Shown here piece after piece: positions 14,348 to 22,995 of a stretch of 23,464 nucleotides of DNA (the stretch's first letter is position 1; each line of letters starts with the position of its first letter). Below the pieces are notes generated by a model. That model was not told where the DNA came from. It did no database searches and worked only from the letters and a program-made list of their open reading frames with translations. The position numbers and the translations under genes were made by a program. The DNA comes from CAZFAT01 sp964517075 (GTDB taxonomy: Bacteria > Acidobacteriota > Vicinamibacteria > Vicinamibacterales > SCN-69-37), in contig CAZFAT010000015.1 in NCBI GenBank assembly GCA_964517075.1, forward strand, positions 1 to 23,464. The letters are read 5' to 3'.

Positions 14348-17188
14348 CTACCGCTCCGGCAGCCGCTCGAGCGGCGGTTCACCCACCTGGCGGACGATCG
14401 CCGTCCGTGCCAGATCGCGGAGCCGCACCATCTCCGGCCAGCCCTCGCCCTGCACGGGCAGCGGCGGCCCGATGATCACGTCAATCCGCCCGCGCCGCAT
14501 CAGCCAGCTTCCATCGCGCAGGACCGCGCGTGTGCCTCGCAGGGCGATCGGCACAACCGGACGCCCCGCCTCGACCGCGGCCCGGAATGCCCCGAGACGG
14601 AACGGCAGAATCCCGGGCGTGCGAAAGAACGTGCCTTCGGGAAATGTGAAGACCGACATGCCTTGTCCGAGCGCGTCGGCGATGGCGTCGGCACCGGCCA
14701 GCCGGGCGGACTGGCCGGTGCGCTCGACCGTCACATGGCCCGCCCGGCGGATGACGGTGCTCAGGAACGGGTACGAGGCGAGCCGGCGCTTGGCGACGAA
14801 CCGGAAGTCGGCGCCGAGCGCGGCCATGAGCACCACCGCGTCGACATAGCTGGCGTGGTTCGCGACGAGCATCGCCGGCCCGGCCGCCCGCAGATGCTCC
14901 GCCCCCGACACGCGCGGCGAGAGCCCGCCCAGCGCGAGCACTGCCCGCGACCAGCCTCTCATGACGCGAGCGGCCGGCGGGCCCGTCGGCGTGAGTCGCA
15001 GCACAACCCACAGGAGCGGGACCGAAACCAGCAGCACGGCCATGGCATAGGCGGTGTACAGGAGTCGCCGCGACAGCTCCGCCGCGCGGCGGACGCGGCC
15101 CGCGACGGCATCCGCCACGAGGCGGGCCCATTGCCACATGGCCGAGCGTCGTGGCTTCAACAGATCACTGCGCACATACGCCTCGCGCATGGCACCCCGT
15201 CGAATCTTGCCGCTCGATGTCTTGAGGACGTGGCCCGGCGGGACGATCAGCACCTCATCGGGAGGGACGCCGATCGCGTCGATCGTGCGGGCGACGACGC
15301 CTCGACGCAGCGGCCGTTGCCGACTCACATCCCGTTCCCGCGTCTCGGCGACCACCACCAGCCGCTCGGTACCCGTCTCTGGATCGGCGACGCCGAATGC
15401 GGCCACGCAGCCCTGGCGCACGCCGGGCACGGTCCCGACCAGCTCTTCGACCTCCTGCGGCGTGAAGTTGCGGCCAGCGCGGATGATCAGATCCTTCCGG
15501 CGGCCGGTGATGAACAGCTCGCCGTCAGCCCAGTACCCGAAGTCGCCAGAATCCATCCAGTCGCCGGCGAAGGCCGCCGCGGTGGCGTCCGGATTCCGAT
15601 AGTACCCGGACGTCACCGACGGTCCTCGGAACTGCACGCGGCCCTCCACACGTTCGCCCTTGGTCTGTCCGGCCTCGTCCACGATGCGGACCTCATGACC
15701 GGGAATGGGCCGGCCGCAGGAGACGAAGCGCAGCGGTTTCGGTGCGTCGGACGATGCGGGCTGAATCTCACGATGTTGCTCGAACGGCTCGCGCAGAACG
15801 CCGTCCACTTTGGGTCCTCGTCCGAGCGGAGGGACCGTCAGCCCCACCGAGCTTTCGGCAAGGCCGTAGACGGGACACATCGCGTCCGCGCGAAACCCAT
15901 ACGGCGCGAAACGCTCTGTGAACGCGTGAATCGTCTCGGGGCTCACGGCTTCGGATCCGTTCAAGGCCAGCCGCCACGAGCTCAGGTCCAGCCCGTCGAT
16001 CTCCGAGTCCGGAATCTTGCGGACGGCGATGTCGTAGGCGAAGTTCGGCGCCGGCGAGATCGTGCCCCCATGCGCGTGGATGGCGCGCAGCCAGCGCGAG
16101 GGGCGGGACAGGAAGACGAGCGGCGACATGACGGCCAGTGGCGCGGCGAAGTACAGCGCGCCGAGCCAGGCGCCGATCAGCCCCATGTCGTGGTACAGCG
16201 GCAGCCAGCTCACCACCACGTCGTCACGGCGGATCTCGAGCGCCTGGCCGAGCGCCCGCAGGTTGGCGAGGAGGTTGGCATGTGTCAGGAACACGCCTTT
16301 CGGATTTCCCGTGCTGCCCGAGGTGTACTGAATCAGGGCGCCGTCGCCGGCCGACGCCCTGTGGACCGCCCGCGCCGGTGACCCGGAGGCGGTGAGCCGA
16401 TGGACCGCTACCACGTCCTTCAGATCAGGAGCGCGGCCGCCGAGGAGCGATCCGACACGCTCGACCTCGTTGAACGTCACGAGCAGGCGCGCCCCCGCGC
16501 TGGCCAGGATGCCAGTCTGTCGCGAGACGTACTCCTCGATGCGATCGGCGCGCACCGGCGGGTAGATTGGGACCGGGATCGCGCCCGTCAGCAGCACACC
16601 GAAGAACGTCCTGAAGAAGGCCTCGTCGGTCCGCAGCATGAGCGCGACGGTTTCCCCCGGTCTGACGCCGCGGTCGGCCAGCGCCGCGGCAATCCCGGAG
16701 GCGCCGTTCCACAAATCCGCGTACGTAATCGGTCGCTCGCGGTCATCGTCTTCGCGCAGCACGATGTGCGTGCGATCTGGCGTCGCGTCGACGTGCCAGC
16801 GCAGCACCTCGACGAGCGAACGCGCGGCTGTTGGCGCCGGCGGCGCGACGGCGGGCAGGGCGCGTGCGGCCGGGACGGGCCGGATGCTCGCCGCGGCAGG
16901 GACCGGGGCGGCCCGGAGGACGGCGTCGACGAGGTCTGTCGGCGTCGCCGCCTCGGCCACGGCCACGTCCGGAAGCCGCACGCCGAGCTCTCGCTCGAGT
17001 CGCAGCAGCAGCTCGACACGCTCGAGACTACTCACGCCCAGATCGCGCTCGAGCGAGTCGTTCAGCGACACCGTGGCAGGCGCGCGTCCACCTCGCAACT
17101 CGGTCACCAGCCCGCTGACGACCTCGAGAATGCGCGGCGTCACGACGTCACGCTCGAGCGTCTGGTCACTTTGCGGATGAGGCGTCAT
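14348..17188 (-). CDS. ACP / fatty-acyl-AMP ligase / PlsC acyltransferase fusion
   Basis: This is a 946-aa three-domain protein. Residues 17-92 are an acyl-carrier domain; the carrier serine is Ser54 in GVSSLERVEL, where the usual Asp before Ser is Ser. A Pro/Ala linker follows (95-122). Residues 125-675 are an adenylating ligase: YTSGSTGNPKG (288-298), LYHDMGLIG (331-339), CPVYGLAESS (438-447), DSGDFGY (546-552), TGRRKDLIIRAGRNF (561-575) and the catalytic Lys661 in TSSGKIRRG. Its LDLSSWRLALNGSE segment resembles fatty-acyl-AMP ligases more than CoA ligases. One membrane segment (about 709-731) leads to a PlsC domain with ANHASYVD (776-783, HX4D with His778 and Asp783) and FPEGTFF (849-855). 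It could load a fatty acid on its own ACP and pass it to a lysophospholipid or similar acceptor at the membrane. Confidence 0.88.
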   Translation of the reverse strand: MTPHPQSDQTLERDVVTPRILEVVSGLVTELRGGRAPATVSLNDSLERDLGVSSLERVELLLRLERELGVRLPDVAVAEAATPTDLVDAVLRAAPVPAAASIRPVPAARALPAVAPPAPTAARSLVEVLRWHVDATPDRTHIVLREDDDRERPITYADLWNGASGIAAALADRGVRPGETVALMLRTDEAFFRTFFGVLLTGAIPVPIYPPVRADRIEEYVSRQTGILASAGARLLVTFNEVERVGSLLGGRAPDLKDVVAVHRLTASGSPARAVHRASAGDGALIQYTSGSTGNPKGVFLTHANLLANLRALGQALEIRRDDVVVSWLPLYHDMGLIGAWLGALYFAAPLAVMSPLVFLSRPSRWLRAIHAHGGTISPAPNFAYDIAVRKIPDSEIDGLDLSSWRLALNGSEAVSPETIHAFTERFAPYGFRADAMCPVYGLAESSVGLTVPPLGRGPKVDGVLREPFEQHREIQPASSDAPKPLRFVSCGRPIPGHEVRIVDEAGQTKGERVEGRVQFRGPSVTSGYYRNPDATAAAFAGDWMDSGDFGYWADGELFITGRRKDLIIRAGRNFTPQEVEELVGTVPGVRQGCVAAFGVADPETGTERLVVVAETRERDVSRQRPLRRGVVARTIDAIGVPPDEVLIVPPGHVLKTSSGKIRRGAMREAYVRSDLLKPRRSAMWQWARLVADAVAGRVRRAAELSRRLLYTAYAMAVLLVSVPLLWVVLRLTPTGPPAARVMRGWSRAVLALGGLSPRVSGAEHLRAAGPAMLVANHASYVDAVVLMAALGADFRFVAKRRLASYPFLSTVIRRAGHVTVERTGQSARLAGADAIADALGQGMSVFTFPEGTFFRTPGILPFRLGAFRAAVEAGRPVVPIALRGTRAVLRDGSWLMRRGRIDVIIGPPLPVQGEGWPEMVRLRDLARTAIVRQVGEPPLERLPER

Positions 17189-17332
17189 CGAGAGCAGCGA
17201 GAGAGGGGCATCATCCTACGTGTGACGTGCATCTGGCTATCTGGTATCGCGGCGTGGAGTCGCTCGTAGCATCCCAGACGGCCCAAGCGCCTCGACGTAC
17301 CTGTACCGGCCCAAGCACGGCGAGAACGGCCC

Positions 17333-17338
17333 TAGAAT
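17333..17338 (+). promoter_or_regulatory. Candidate -10 element (TAGAAT) of the kinase gene
   Basis: TAGAAT ends 11 bases before the chosen ATG 17350, the same gap as the TACCAT before the phosphofructokinase gene. A -35 box is not obvious. If used, the transcript would have almost no leader and the upstream in-frame ATG at 17227 could not be the start. Confidence 0.35.
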
Positions 17339-17349
17339 GGTCGGACTCG

Positions 17350-19974
17350 ATGTCCTCTCTGCCGCCCGGCACGCGCGTGGGCCCGTACGAAGTGCTGTCC
17401 GCCATCGGCGCGGGTGGCATGGGCCAGGTGTTCCGCGCGCACGACACCTCGCTCCACCGGGAGGTCGCGCTCAAAATCCTGCCGGCCGGCCTGACGGGTG
17501 ACGCGGAGTACCGGACCCGCTTCTTCCGCGAAGCTCGCGTCCTTGCGACGCTGAATCACCCCCACATTGCGCAGGTGTACGGCCTCGAGGACTCCGTGGC
17601 CGGGCCAGCCATCGTCATGGAACTCGTGCCGGGCGCGACGCTGCGTGATCGCCTGCCGAGCGGCATCCCGCGCGCGGAGGCGCTGCGGCTGGCGCATCAG
17701 ATTGCGACGGCGCTCGACGCCGCGCACGAGAAAGGCATCATCCATCGCGACCTGAAGCCCGGCAACATCATGGTGACGCCGGACGGCGCGGCCAAGGTCC
17801 TGGACTTCGGCCTCGCCAAGACTTCGATCGGGCACGAAGCCGCGACCGAGCACGACACGACGCTCGCGGCGACGGTCCGCGGCACGGTCGTCGGTACGCC
17901 AGGCTACATGAGCCCGGAACAGGCACGTGGGCAGCCGGTCGATCGCCGGACCGATATCTGGGCATTCGGCTGCGTGCTCTACGAACTCCTCGCCGGGCAG
18001 GCCGCGTTCCAGGGCGCGTCTTCCTCGGATCTGGTCGCCGCCATCCTCGAACGTGATCCGGACTGGCGCACGCTTCCCGCAGACACCCCCACCTCCCTCA
18101 GGCGCCTGGTCCAGCGCTGTCTCGAAAAAGACCGGCGCATACGCCTCCGCGACATCGGCGACGCGCTGCCCGAGCTTGCCGCCCCGTGGGACGACTCGAC
18201 CGCCGCCGCTCCGGCCTCGCGGCGCGCGGCAAGCGGCGTCGTGACGATCGCGCTCCTCGCCGCCGCGCTCGCGACGGGATCGCTCGTGACGTGGCTGCTG
18301 ACGCCGAGCGGGTCGCCAGGATCGTCTGCGATCGCGCCCATCCAGGTTCGATTTGCACTTCCGCCGCCCACGGGCGCCCGCTACGGATCGGGGATCGAGG
18401 CGACGAACGTGTCGATCTCGCCCGACGGCTCGACCGTCGCCTTCGTCGCGTTCCGGCCCGGCGTGCCGGCGCGGATCTGGGTACGGCCGCTTGGCGATGA
18501 GACGGCCCGCGAGGTGCCGGGCACGGACGGCGCCATCTCGATGTTCTGGTCGCCCGACGGCCGAACGCTCGGCTTCTTCGTGAGCGGACAACTCAAGCGC
18601 CTCGACCTTGCCGGCGGCGCACCGGTGAAGGTGTGCGACGTGCCGGTCACCATCGGCCTGTCGGGCAGTTGGGGGCGGCATGGTGACATCCTGTTTGCAA
18701 CCGTCAATGGAGACCGTATTTCCCGTGTCTCGGCTGCAGGTGGCGTACCCGTGGATGTCATGGTGGGGCCGCCGAACAGTGCCGGGCGACTGGTGTGGCC
18801 CAGATACTTGCCGGACGGCCGTCGATTCATCTACACCGAGTTCACCTCCAATCTCGAGGGCCGGGTCATGCTGGCCAGGCCTGACGGCAGCACGACGGCG
18901 ATCGTGGACGCGACGTCGCAGGCGCAGTGGATCGAGCCGGACTGGGTCGTCTTCGTGCGCGAAGGCACGCTCCTCGCCCAGAGAGTTGACCTGGCGGCCG
19001 GTCGGCTGGTCGGCGATCCCGTCTCGGTGATGGGACCGGTGGACTACTCGGCCGCCACCGGCTGGTCGAATGTCGCCTCCTCCCCCAACGGCACGATCGT
19101 CGCGCAGTGGCGCCTCGACGAAAACCGGGTCGCGTGGTTCGATCGGACCGGGACCGAAACCGGACGAATCGGCAGTCCGGGCGCCTATACCTCGGTCCGG
19201 CTCTCGCCTGACGACTCGACGCTGCTCTTCACCCGAAGGCGTCCCGAGCTCGGCACTCGCGACATCTGGACGACCGACCTCTCGCGGCCGGGCGAGACCC
19301 CCGTGACATCATCGCCCGGCATGGAGACGGGGGAAGTGTGGCTGCCGGGGGCGCGAGCCATCGTGTACGCCGCGGCTCAGGGTGGACCGCCGAACCTCTT
19401 TCACAAGGACCTGACGTCGGGCGTCGAGCGCCGGCTGCTCACCTCGCCACGGTTTCAGTTTCCGAACGATGTCTCGGCGGACGGGTCGCAGGTCATCTAC
19501 CAGCAGCGCACCGAACTCGGCAATTGGGACTTGATGCTCGTCTCGATTGCCGATCCCAGCCCGACCTCCCCGCTCATCGCCACGACGTTCTCGGAATACG
19601 ATGCGCGTCTGGCGCCTGGCGGTACGCGCATGGCGTTCACCTCGGACGAATCCGGCCGCGGCCAGGTGTACGTCGCGTCGTTCCCAACGGCGGGCGACAG
19701 AAAACAGGTCTCTACCGCGGGCGGCTTCAGCGCGCGCTGGCGCCGGGACGGCCGTGAGCTCTACTTCATCTCCAGTTCGAGACAACTCATGGCGGCGACG
19801 ATCGACGCGTCCGGCGTACCCGGTACACCCCGGGCCTTATTCGACGTGAAGGCCTGGCTGGACTATGACGTCGCGCGGGACGGGCGCTTCATCGCCGTCG
19901 TGTCCGAGGTCGTCGGCGCCGAGCAGCCGCTGGCGGTTCTCGTGAATTGGCTCCGGCCGGGCGGCCGGGAGTAG
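17350..19974 (+). CDS. Membrane-anchored Ser/Thr protein kinase with C-terminal TolB/PD40-like beta-propeller
   Basis: From ATG 17350 the product is 874 aa. The kinase domain (about 13-275) is complete: Gly loop IGAGGMGQVF (19-28), Lys42 in VALKIL, HRDLKPGN with catalytic Asp134, DFG at 152-154, GTPGYMSPE (182-190) and DIWAFGCVLYELLAG (202-216). A short Ala/Arg linker leads to one transmembrane helix (about 297-317). The remaining 550 residues carry repeated ISPDGSTVAF, WSPDGRTLGF, YLPDGRRFIY and LSPDDSTLLF segments, typical of PD40/TolB-like propellers. The topology implies a cytoplasmic kinase and a periplasmic sensor or scaffold, a layout common in Acidobacteriota. An in-frame ATG at 17227 would add 41 low-complexity residues and is less likely. 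The ligand is unknown. Confidence 0.9.
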   Translation: MSSLPPGTRVGPYEVLSAIGAGGMGQVFRAHDTSLHREVALKILPAGLTGDAEYRTRFFREARVLATLNHPHIAQVYGLEDSVAGPAIVMELVPGATLRDRLPSGIPRAEALRLAHQIATALDAAHEKGIIHRDLKPGNIMVTPDGAAKVLDFGLAKTSIGHEAATEHDTTLAATVRGTVVGTPGYMSPEQARGQPVDRRTDIWAFGCVLYELLAGQAAFQGASSSDLVAAILERDPDWRTLPADTPTSLRRLVQRCLEKDRRIRLRDIGDALPELAAPWDDSTAAAPASRRAASGVVTIALLAAALATGSLVTWLLTPSGSPGSSAIAPIQVRFALPPPTGARYGSGIEATNVSISPDGSTVAFVAFRPGVPARIWVRPLGDETAREVPGTDGAISMFWSPDGRTLGFFVSGQLKRLDLAGGAPVKVCDVPVTIGLSGSWGRHGDILFATVNGDRISRVSAAGGVPVDVMVGPPNSAGRLVWPRYLPDGRRFIYTEFTSNLEGRVMLARPDGSTTAIVDATSQAQWIEPDWVVFVREGTLLAQRVDLAAGRLVGDPVSVMGPVDYSAATGWSNVASSPNGTIVAQWRLDENRVAWFDRTGTETGRIGSPGAYTSVRLSPDDSTLLFTRRRPELGTRDIWTTDLSRPGETPVTSSPGMETGEVWLPGARAIVYAAAQGGPPNLFHKDLTSGVERRLLTSPRFQFPNDVSADGSQVIYQQRTELGNWDLMLVSIADPSPTSPLIATTFSEYDARLAPGGTRMAFTSDESGRGQVYVASFPTAGDRKQVSTAGGFSARWRRDGRELYFISSSRQLMAATIDASGVPGTPRALFDVKAWLDYDVARDGRFIAVVSEVVGAEQPLAVLVNWLRPGGRE

Positions 19975-19978
19975 TCGC

Positions 19979-20011
19979 GCGCCGGCGGCCTGGGTCAGTG
20001 GATGCCGGCGC
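19979..20011. terminator. GC-rich hairpin between convergent genes, probable bidirectional terminator
   Basis: GCGCCGGC at 19979-19986 pairs perfectly with GCCGGCGC at 20004-20011 around a 17-base loop. It fills the 37-base gap between the kinase stop and the stop of the convergent trypsin-like gene. No T-tract follows, so it may work only weakly or with Rho. Confidence 0.45.
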
Positions 20012-21652
20012 TCACCGGCCGGACGCACGGTCCACCGCGAAGTCCCGCCGGATCCGATCGATCAGCTTCGGGTCGATCGTCAGCACGTCGGCTTTCCCGG
20101 GCGACTTCTCCGAGTAGAGAGACAACGTCACGGGACCGCACGGCGATCCGAACGCGTCGGGCTCGAAGACATACAGCCCCTCGCGGATCACGTCCTTCTC
20201 CGAGACACGATGCTCGAGCACGAACGGGTGGATCGGAACGATCTCGGCGCCGCCGCACGAGGCGCGCATGCGAAGAAAGTCGGTCGTGAAGTCCTTGAAC
20301 GCCGGCAGGTCGGCGCCCTGCGTGCGTGCCGCCTCGCGCGCCAGCCGCTTCCAGAAGCCTTCGACCAGCTTCGGCGTGACGCGCACGATCAGCACGGGCG
20401 GAAGGTCGGCGAAGTACTCAGCCCAGGCGCCGAACTCCGTGAGCCGGCCGATGCGGGCTTCGACTTCAGGGGAGCGGGTGCTTCGCCCACCCGCCCGGTC
20501 GGCTCGCTGCTGCGCGGCGTACAGCATCGGCGGCGTGATGAAGGCCACGTCGAAGTCAGACGAGGACGCGACAAGCGGGTCGGCCGCGCCCGCGGTGTTT
20601 CGACTGGAGCCCTTCAACGCGTCTGCTGCGAAGGACCTCGTGGGCTCGACCGGCAGCCGGGTCGGATCGGGCGGCGCCGTGCCCGATGTCTTGGGCCTGG
20701 ACGCCGACAGGGCGTCGCAGATGGTGACCGCCCGCACGACGCGGACGTCGCTTCGTCCGTTCGCGTCGGCGTCGGGAACGGACGTGAGTCCGACGACCGC
20801 GCCAGCCTCGTTGAAGACGGGCCCGCCCGCGCTGCCGAAAAGGAGTCGCAGATCGGTCTCGATCGCACGCGGATGCAGCACGGTCACTTCGCCCCACACC
20901 AGGTCCGCCGGTGTTCGAAGCGGCGCCGCGAGGGTCACGATCTCCTGCCCGTCGTCGAGTGACGGCGCCGTCGCCGGCGGACACAAGAGAGGGACCGGCG
21001 GGCGCGCGGCCACGACACCCGGATCGATCCACAGGATGGCGACGTCACGGGAGACGTCCGCGGACAGCACGCGCGCGGGCACCTTCACCGAGGGCGACAA
21101 CTGCACGTCAACGGACATTGCGCGGCCAACAACGTGCCGATCCGTGGCGATCAATCCCCCCGCGTCGATCAGGAAGCCCGACCCTCGGGACGTCGGCGAC
21201 CAGACCGCAACGACACTCTCCTGCCACTGCTCGAACAGGCGTGACGAATCGAGCCCCGGCGCCGCAGTGCCCGTGGCGGATGGCGACGCCGTCAGCGGGA
21301 CGACATGGGCGTTCTCCGCGGTGAGCGCGAGCGCCGTGTCACGGCCCGCCGGGACGTCCACCACCTGCGCCCACTGGTAGGCCTTGCCGAGAAACGCGAA
21401 GGGTCGATCGGACTCGACGATGTAGGAACCTGGGCGGAGCCTGACATCCACGGTGCCGTTCGCCGTGGTCAGAACGCGGCGCGGCTCGCTCGTCGCCGGA
21501 TTGTCGCTGATGAGCAGCGCGTGCCGGGGCACGGGCGTCGGCACCTGAGCCGCGTCCAGCAGCGTGACCGTGACGTGCAGCACGCGCTGCGCCTGACCGG
21601 ACGATCCCCAGGGGAAGGCGAGAAGCGCGGCAAACGCCCACGCGAGACGCAT
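20012..21652 (-). CDS. Secreted trypsin-fold (S1C-like) protein with the nucleophile Ser replaced by Ala
   Basis: This 546-aa protein starts with a signal peptide (hydrophobic 4-14, likely cleavage around GQA at 19-21). Residues 23-120 look like a beta-rich domain (LHVTVTLLDAAQVPTP, GTVDVRLRPGSYIVES). A trypsin-like domain follows (about 138-320): SRGSGFLIDAGGLIATDRHVVG with His173, SRDVAILWID with Asp203, and GSAGGPVFNEAG (273-284) in place of GNSGGP. The expected catalytic serine is Ala275; I checked the codon (GCG on the coding strand). Ser274 one residue earlier is out of register. The C-terminal 220 residues (for example DFDVAFITPPMLY and FADLPPVLIVRVTPKLVEGFWKRL) are unassigned. It is probably a pseudo-protease with a binding role. 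The neighbours upstream are a PQQ-like propeller gene and a hydrolase on the same strand. Confidence 0.82.
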   Translation of the reverse strand: MRLAWAFAALLAFPWGSSGQAQRVLHVTVTLLDAAQVPTPVPRHALLISDNPATSEPRRVLTTANGTVDVRLRPGSYIVESDRPFAFLGKAYQWAQVVDVPAGRDTALALTAENAHVVPLTASPSATGTAAPGLDSSRLFEQWQESVVAVWSPTSRGSGFLIDAGGLIATDRHVVGRAMSVDVQLSPSVKVPARVLSADVSRDVAILWIDPGVVAARPPVPLLCPPATAPSLDDGQEIVTLAAPLRTPADLVWGEVTVLHPRAIETDLRLLFGSAGGPVFNEAGAVVGLTSVPDADANGRSDVRVVRAVTICDALSASRPKTSGTAPPDPTRLPVEPTRSFAADALKGSSRNTAGAADPLVASSSDFDVAFITPPMLYAAQQRADRAGGRSTRSPEVEARIGRLTEFGAWAEYFADLPPVLIVRVTPKLVEGFWKRLAREAARTQGADLPAFKDFTTDFLRMRASCGGAEIVPIHPFVLEHRVSEKDVIREGLYVFEPDAFGSPCGPVTLSLYSEKSPGKADVLTIDPKLIDRIRRDFAVDRASGR

Positions 21653-21659
21653 GTCCGCG

Positions 21660-21665
21660 ATAGTA
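21660..21665 (-). promoter_or_regulatory. Candidate -10 element (TACTAT) of the trypsin-fold gene
   Basis: On the minus strand TACTAT ends 7 bases before ATG 21652. That spacing would put the first transcribed base at or next to the start codon. There is no purine-rich ribosome site between them. No -35 box is evident. Confidence 0.3.
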
Positions 21666-21678
21666 CTCCCTGTAGGGA

Positions 21679-21706
21679 CCGCCGGGCTGAAGCCCGACGG
21701 ACCGCA
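21679..21706. repeat. Palindromic repeat related to the element at 2963-3007
   Basis: CCGCCGGGCT (21679-21688) pairs with AGCCCGACGG (21691-21700) with one mismatch around a GA loop. The right arm and its flank (CCCGACGGACCGCA, 21693-21706) match 2977-2990 in 13 of 14 positions. The hairpin is in the 55-base gap between two same-strand genes. Confidence 0.55.
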
Positions 21707-21707
21707 C

Positions 21708-22979
21708 TCAGTTCAATGTCCAGAGCGCGAGCGTGGACAGATCCTTGATGAACACGCGGTTCCCCGAGATCGCCGGCGGAGACCAGGTTCCCGTGTCGGC
21801 CACCTTGTAGCGCTGCAGCGGCTCGAACGACGTCGAGCTGGCGCGAGCGACCAGGAGCTCGCCGTCGTCTTCCAGGCTGAACCAGACCGTCCCGGCGCTG
21901 ACGATCGCGGCCTGTGCCGCTTGCCGCTCAGGGGACGCCCAGAGCGTCTTGCCCGTGGCGGGATCCACCGCAAAGTATTGTCCGGCGTTGCGCGTGGACA
22001 GGCCGACGAGTGTGTCGCCAACGCGGGCGGCATTGCTCAGGCGCATGGGCACGTCGGGGTTCGTCCACGCCACGTCCGTGGTCCACTGCCCGTCCCGCCT
22101 CGTGACCGTGAAGGCCTCGAGCGGATGGCTGGCGTCGCCGAGGATCAGCGTCCGGCCGAAGAGGCTGGGCGTCTGCGCGTTCGTCGTCGAAGGCGTCGTG
22201 TACGGACGCTCCCACAGCAGCGCGCCCGTCGCGGCGTCAACACCGATGAGCTTCCGCTGCGTCAGCGTGATGATCTGTCTCGTCCCGTCGATGTCCGCAA
22301 GAATCGGGGAGCCGTACCCGGGGCCATCGCCGTCCCAGCGCCACCTCACGTCGCCGGTGTTGACGTCAAAGGCCGTGAGCGTGCCGGCGTTGTTGCCACC
22401 GACATGAAAGATGACCACTCCCCGATCGACGAGCGGCGAGAAGGCATGCGTCGTGAACGTCGGCGCGACGCCCGTGCCCGGCTTCTGCCAGACGGGCTTG
22501 CCGGTCGCCGCATCGAAGGCGGTGATGGTGCCCGTCATGCCGATGGCGAAGAGCCGGCCGGTCGAGAAGATCGGCGTCGATTTCTGGCCTGGACCATGCC
22601 GCGATGCGCCACTGTTCATCGTGAAGGTGGCTGGAGCGCCCGTGCGCCAGAGCACCGCGCCGGTCTCGGCATCGAGCGCCGTCATCACCTCGTCATCGCC
22701 CTGGCGCGCCCACATGTAGACGCGGTTGCCGATGACAATCGGTGTGGCATAGCCGAGACCGACGTCCACCTTCCAGCGCTGGGTGAGCGCGTCCGGCCAG
22801 CGCGTGGGCGCGGTGAATCCGGGAATGGCGGCATCGCGGTTCGGTCCGCGCCACTGCGGCCAGTCCGACGTCGATGCGCTCGTTGACGACGGTGCCTGGG
22901 TCGCCCCTCGCCCGCCGAGCGGAGCCATGAGGCCACAGGCGAGAACAACGGCCAGGCGCGCAGTTCGAGGTCGTCGCAT
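21708..22979 (-). CDS. Secreted PQQ-like beta-propeller repeat protein
   Basis: From ATG 22979 the protein is 423 aa with a signal peptide (basic RRPRTAR, hydrophobic 9-20, cleavage probably near ATQA). DWPQWRGPNRDA (39-50) is the usual opening of these proteins. Propeller blades are marked by the AxDxxTGxxxW signature: TALDAETGAVLW, TAFDAATGKPVW, TAFDVNTGDVRW, IGVDAATGALLW and FAVDPATGKTLW, at about residues 100-111, 153-164, 202-213, 245-256 and 336-347. Such blades resemble those of quinoprotein dehydrogenases and of BamB; no PQQ-binding catalytic residues can be assigned here, so a structural or binding role is as likely as an enzymatic one. The start lies 16 bases after the stop of the upstream hydrolase gene, indicating an operon. 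A longer frame to 23078 would overlap that gene and is rejected. Confidence 0.87.
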   Translation of the reverse strand: MRRPRTARLAVVLACGLMAPLGGRGATQAPSSTSASTSDWPQWRGPNRDAAIPGFTAPTRWPDALTQRWKVDVGLGYATPIVIGNRVYMWARQGDDEVMTALDAETGAVLWRTGAPATFTMNSGASRHGPGQKSTPIFSTGRLFAIGMTGTITAFDAATGKPVWQKPGTGVAPTFTTHAFSPLVDRGVVIFHVGGNNAGTLTAFDVNTGDVRWRWDGDGPGYGSPILADIDGTRQIITLTQRKLIGVDAATGALLWERPYTTPSTTNAQTPSLFGRTLILGDASHPLEAFTVTRRDGQWTTDVAWTNPDVPMRLSNAARVGDTLVGLSTRNAGQYFAVDPATGKTLWASPERQAAQAAIVSAGTVWFSLEDDGELLVARASSTSFEPLQRYKVADTGTWSPPAISGNRVFIKDLSTLALWTLN

Positions 22980-22995
22980 GAGGTCCGTCCGGGTT

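Noticed and set aside
14663..16381. 572-aa plus-strand open frame opposite the acyl fusion
   Set aside because: Antisense to a protein with complete ligase and PlsC motifs; its own translation has no recognisable domain.
17227..17349. Upstream ATG adding 41 residues to the kinase
   Set aside because: The added residues are not kinase-like, and a -10-like hexamer lies just before ATG 17350.
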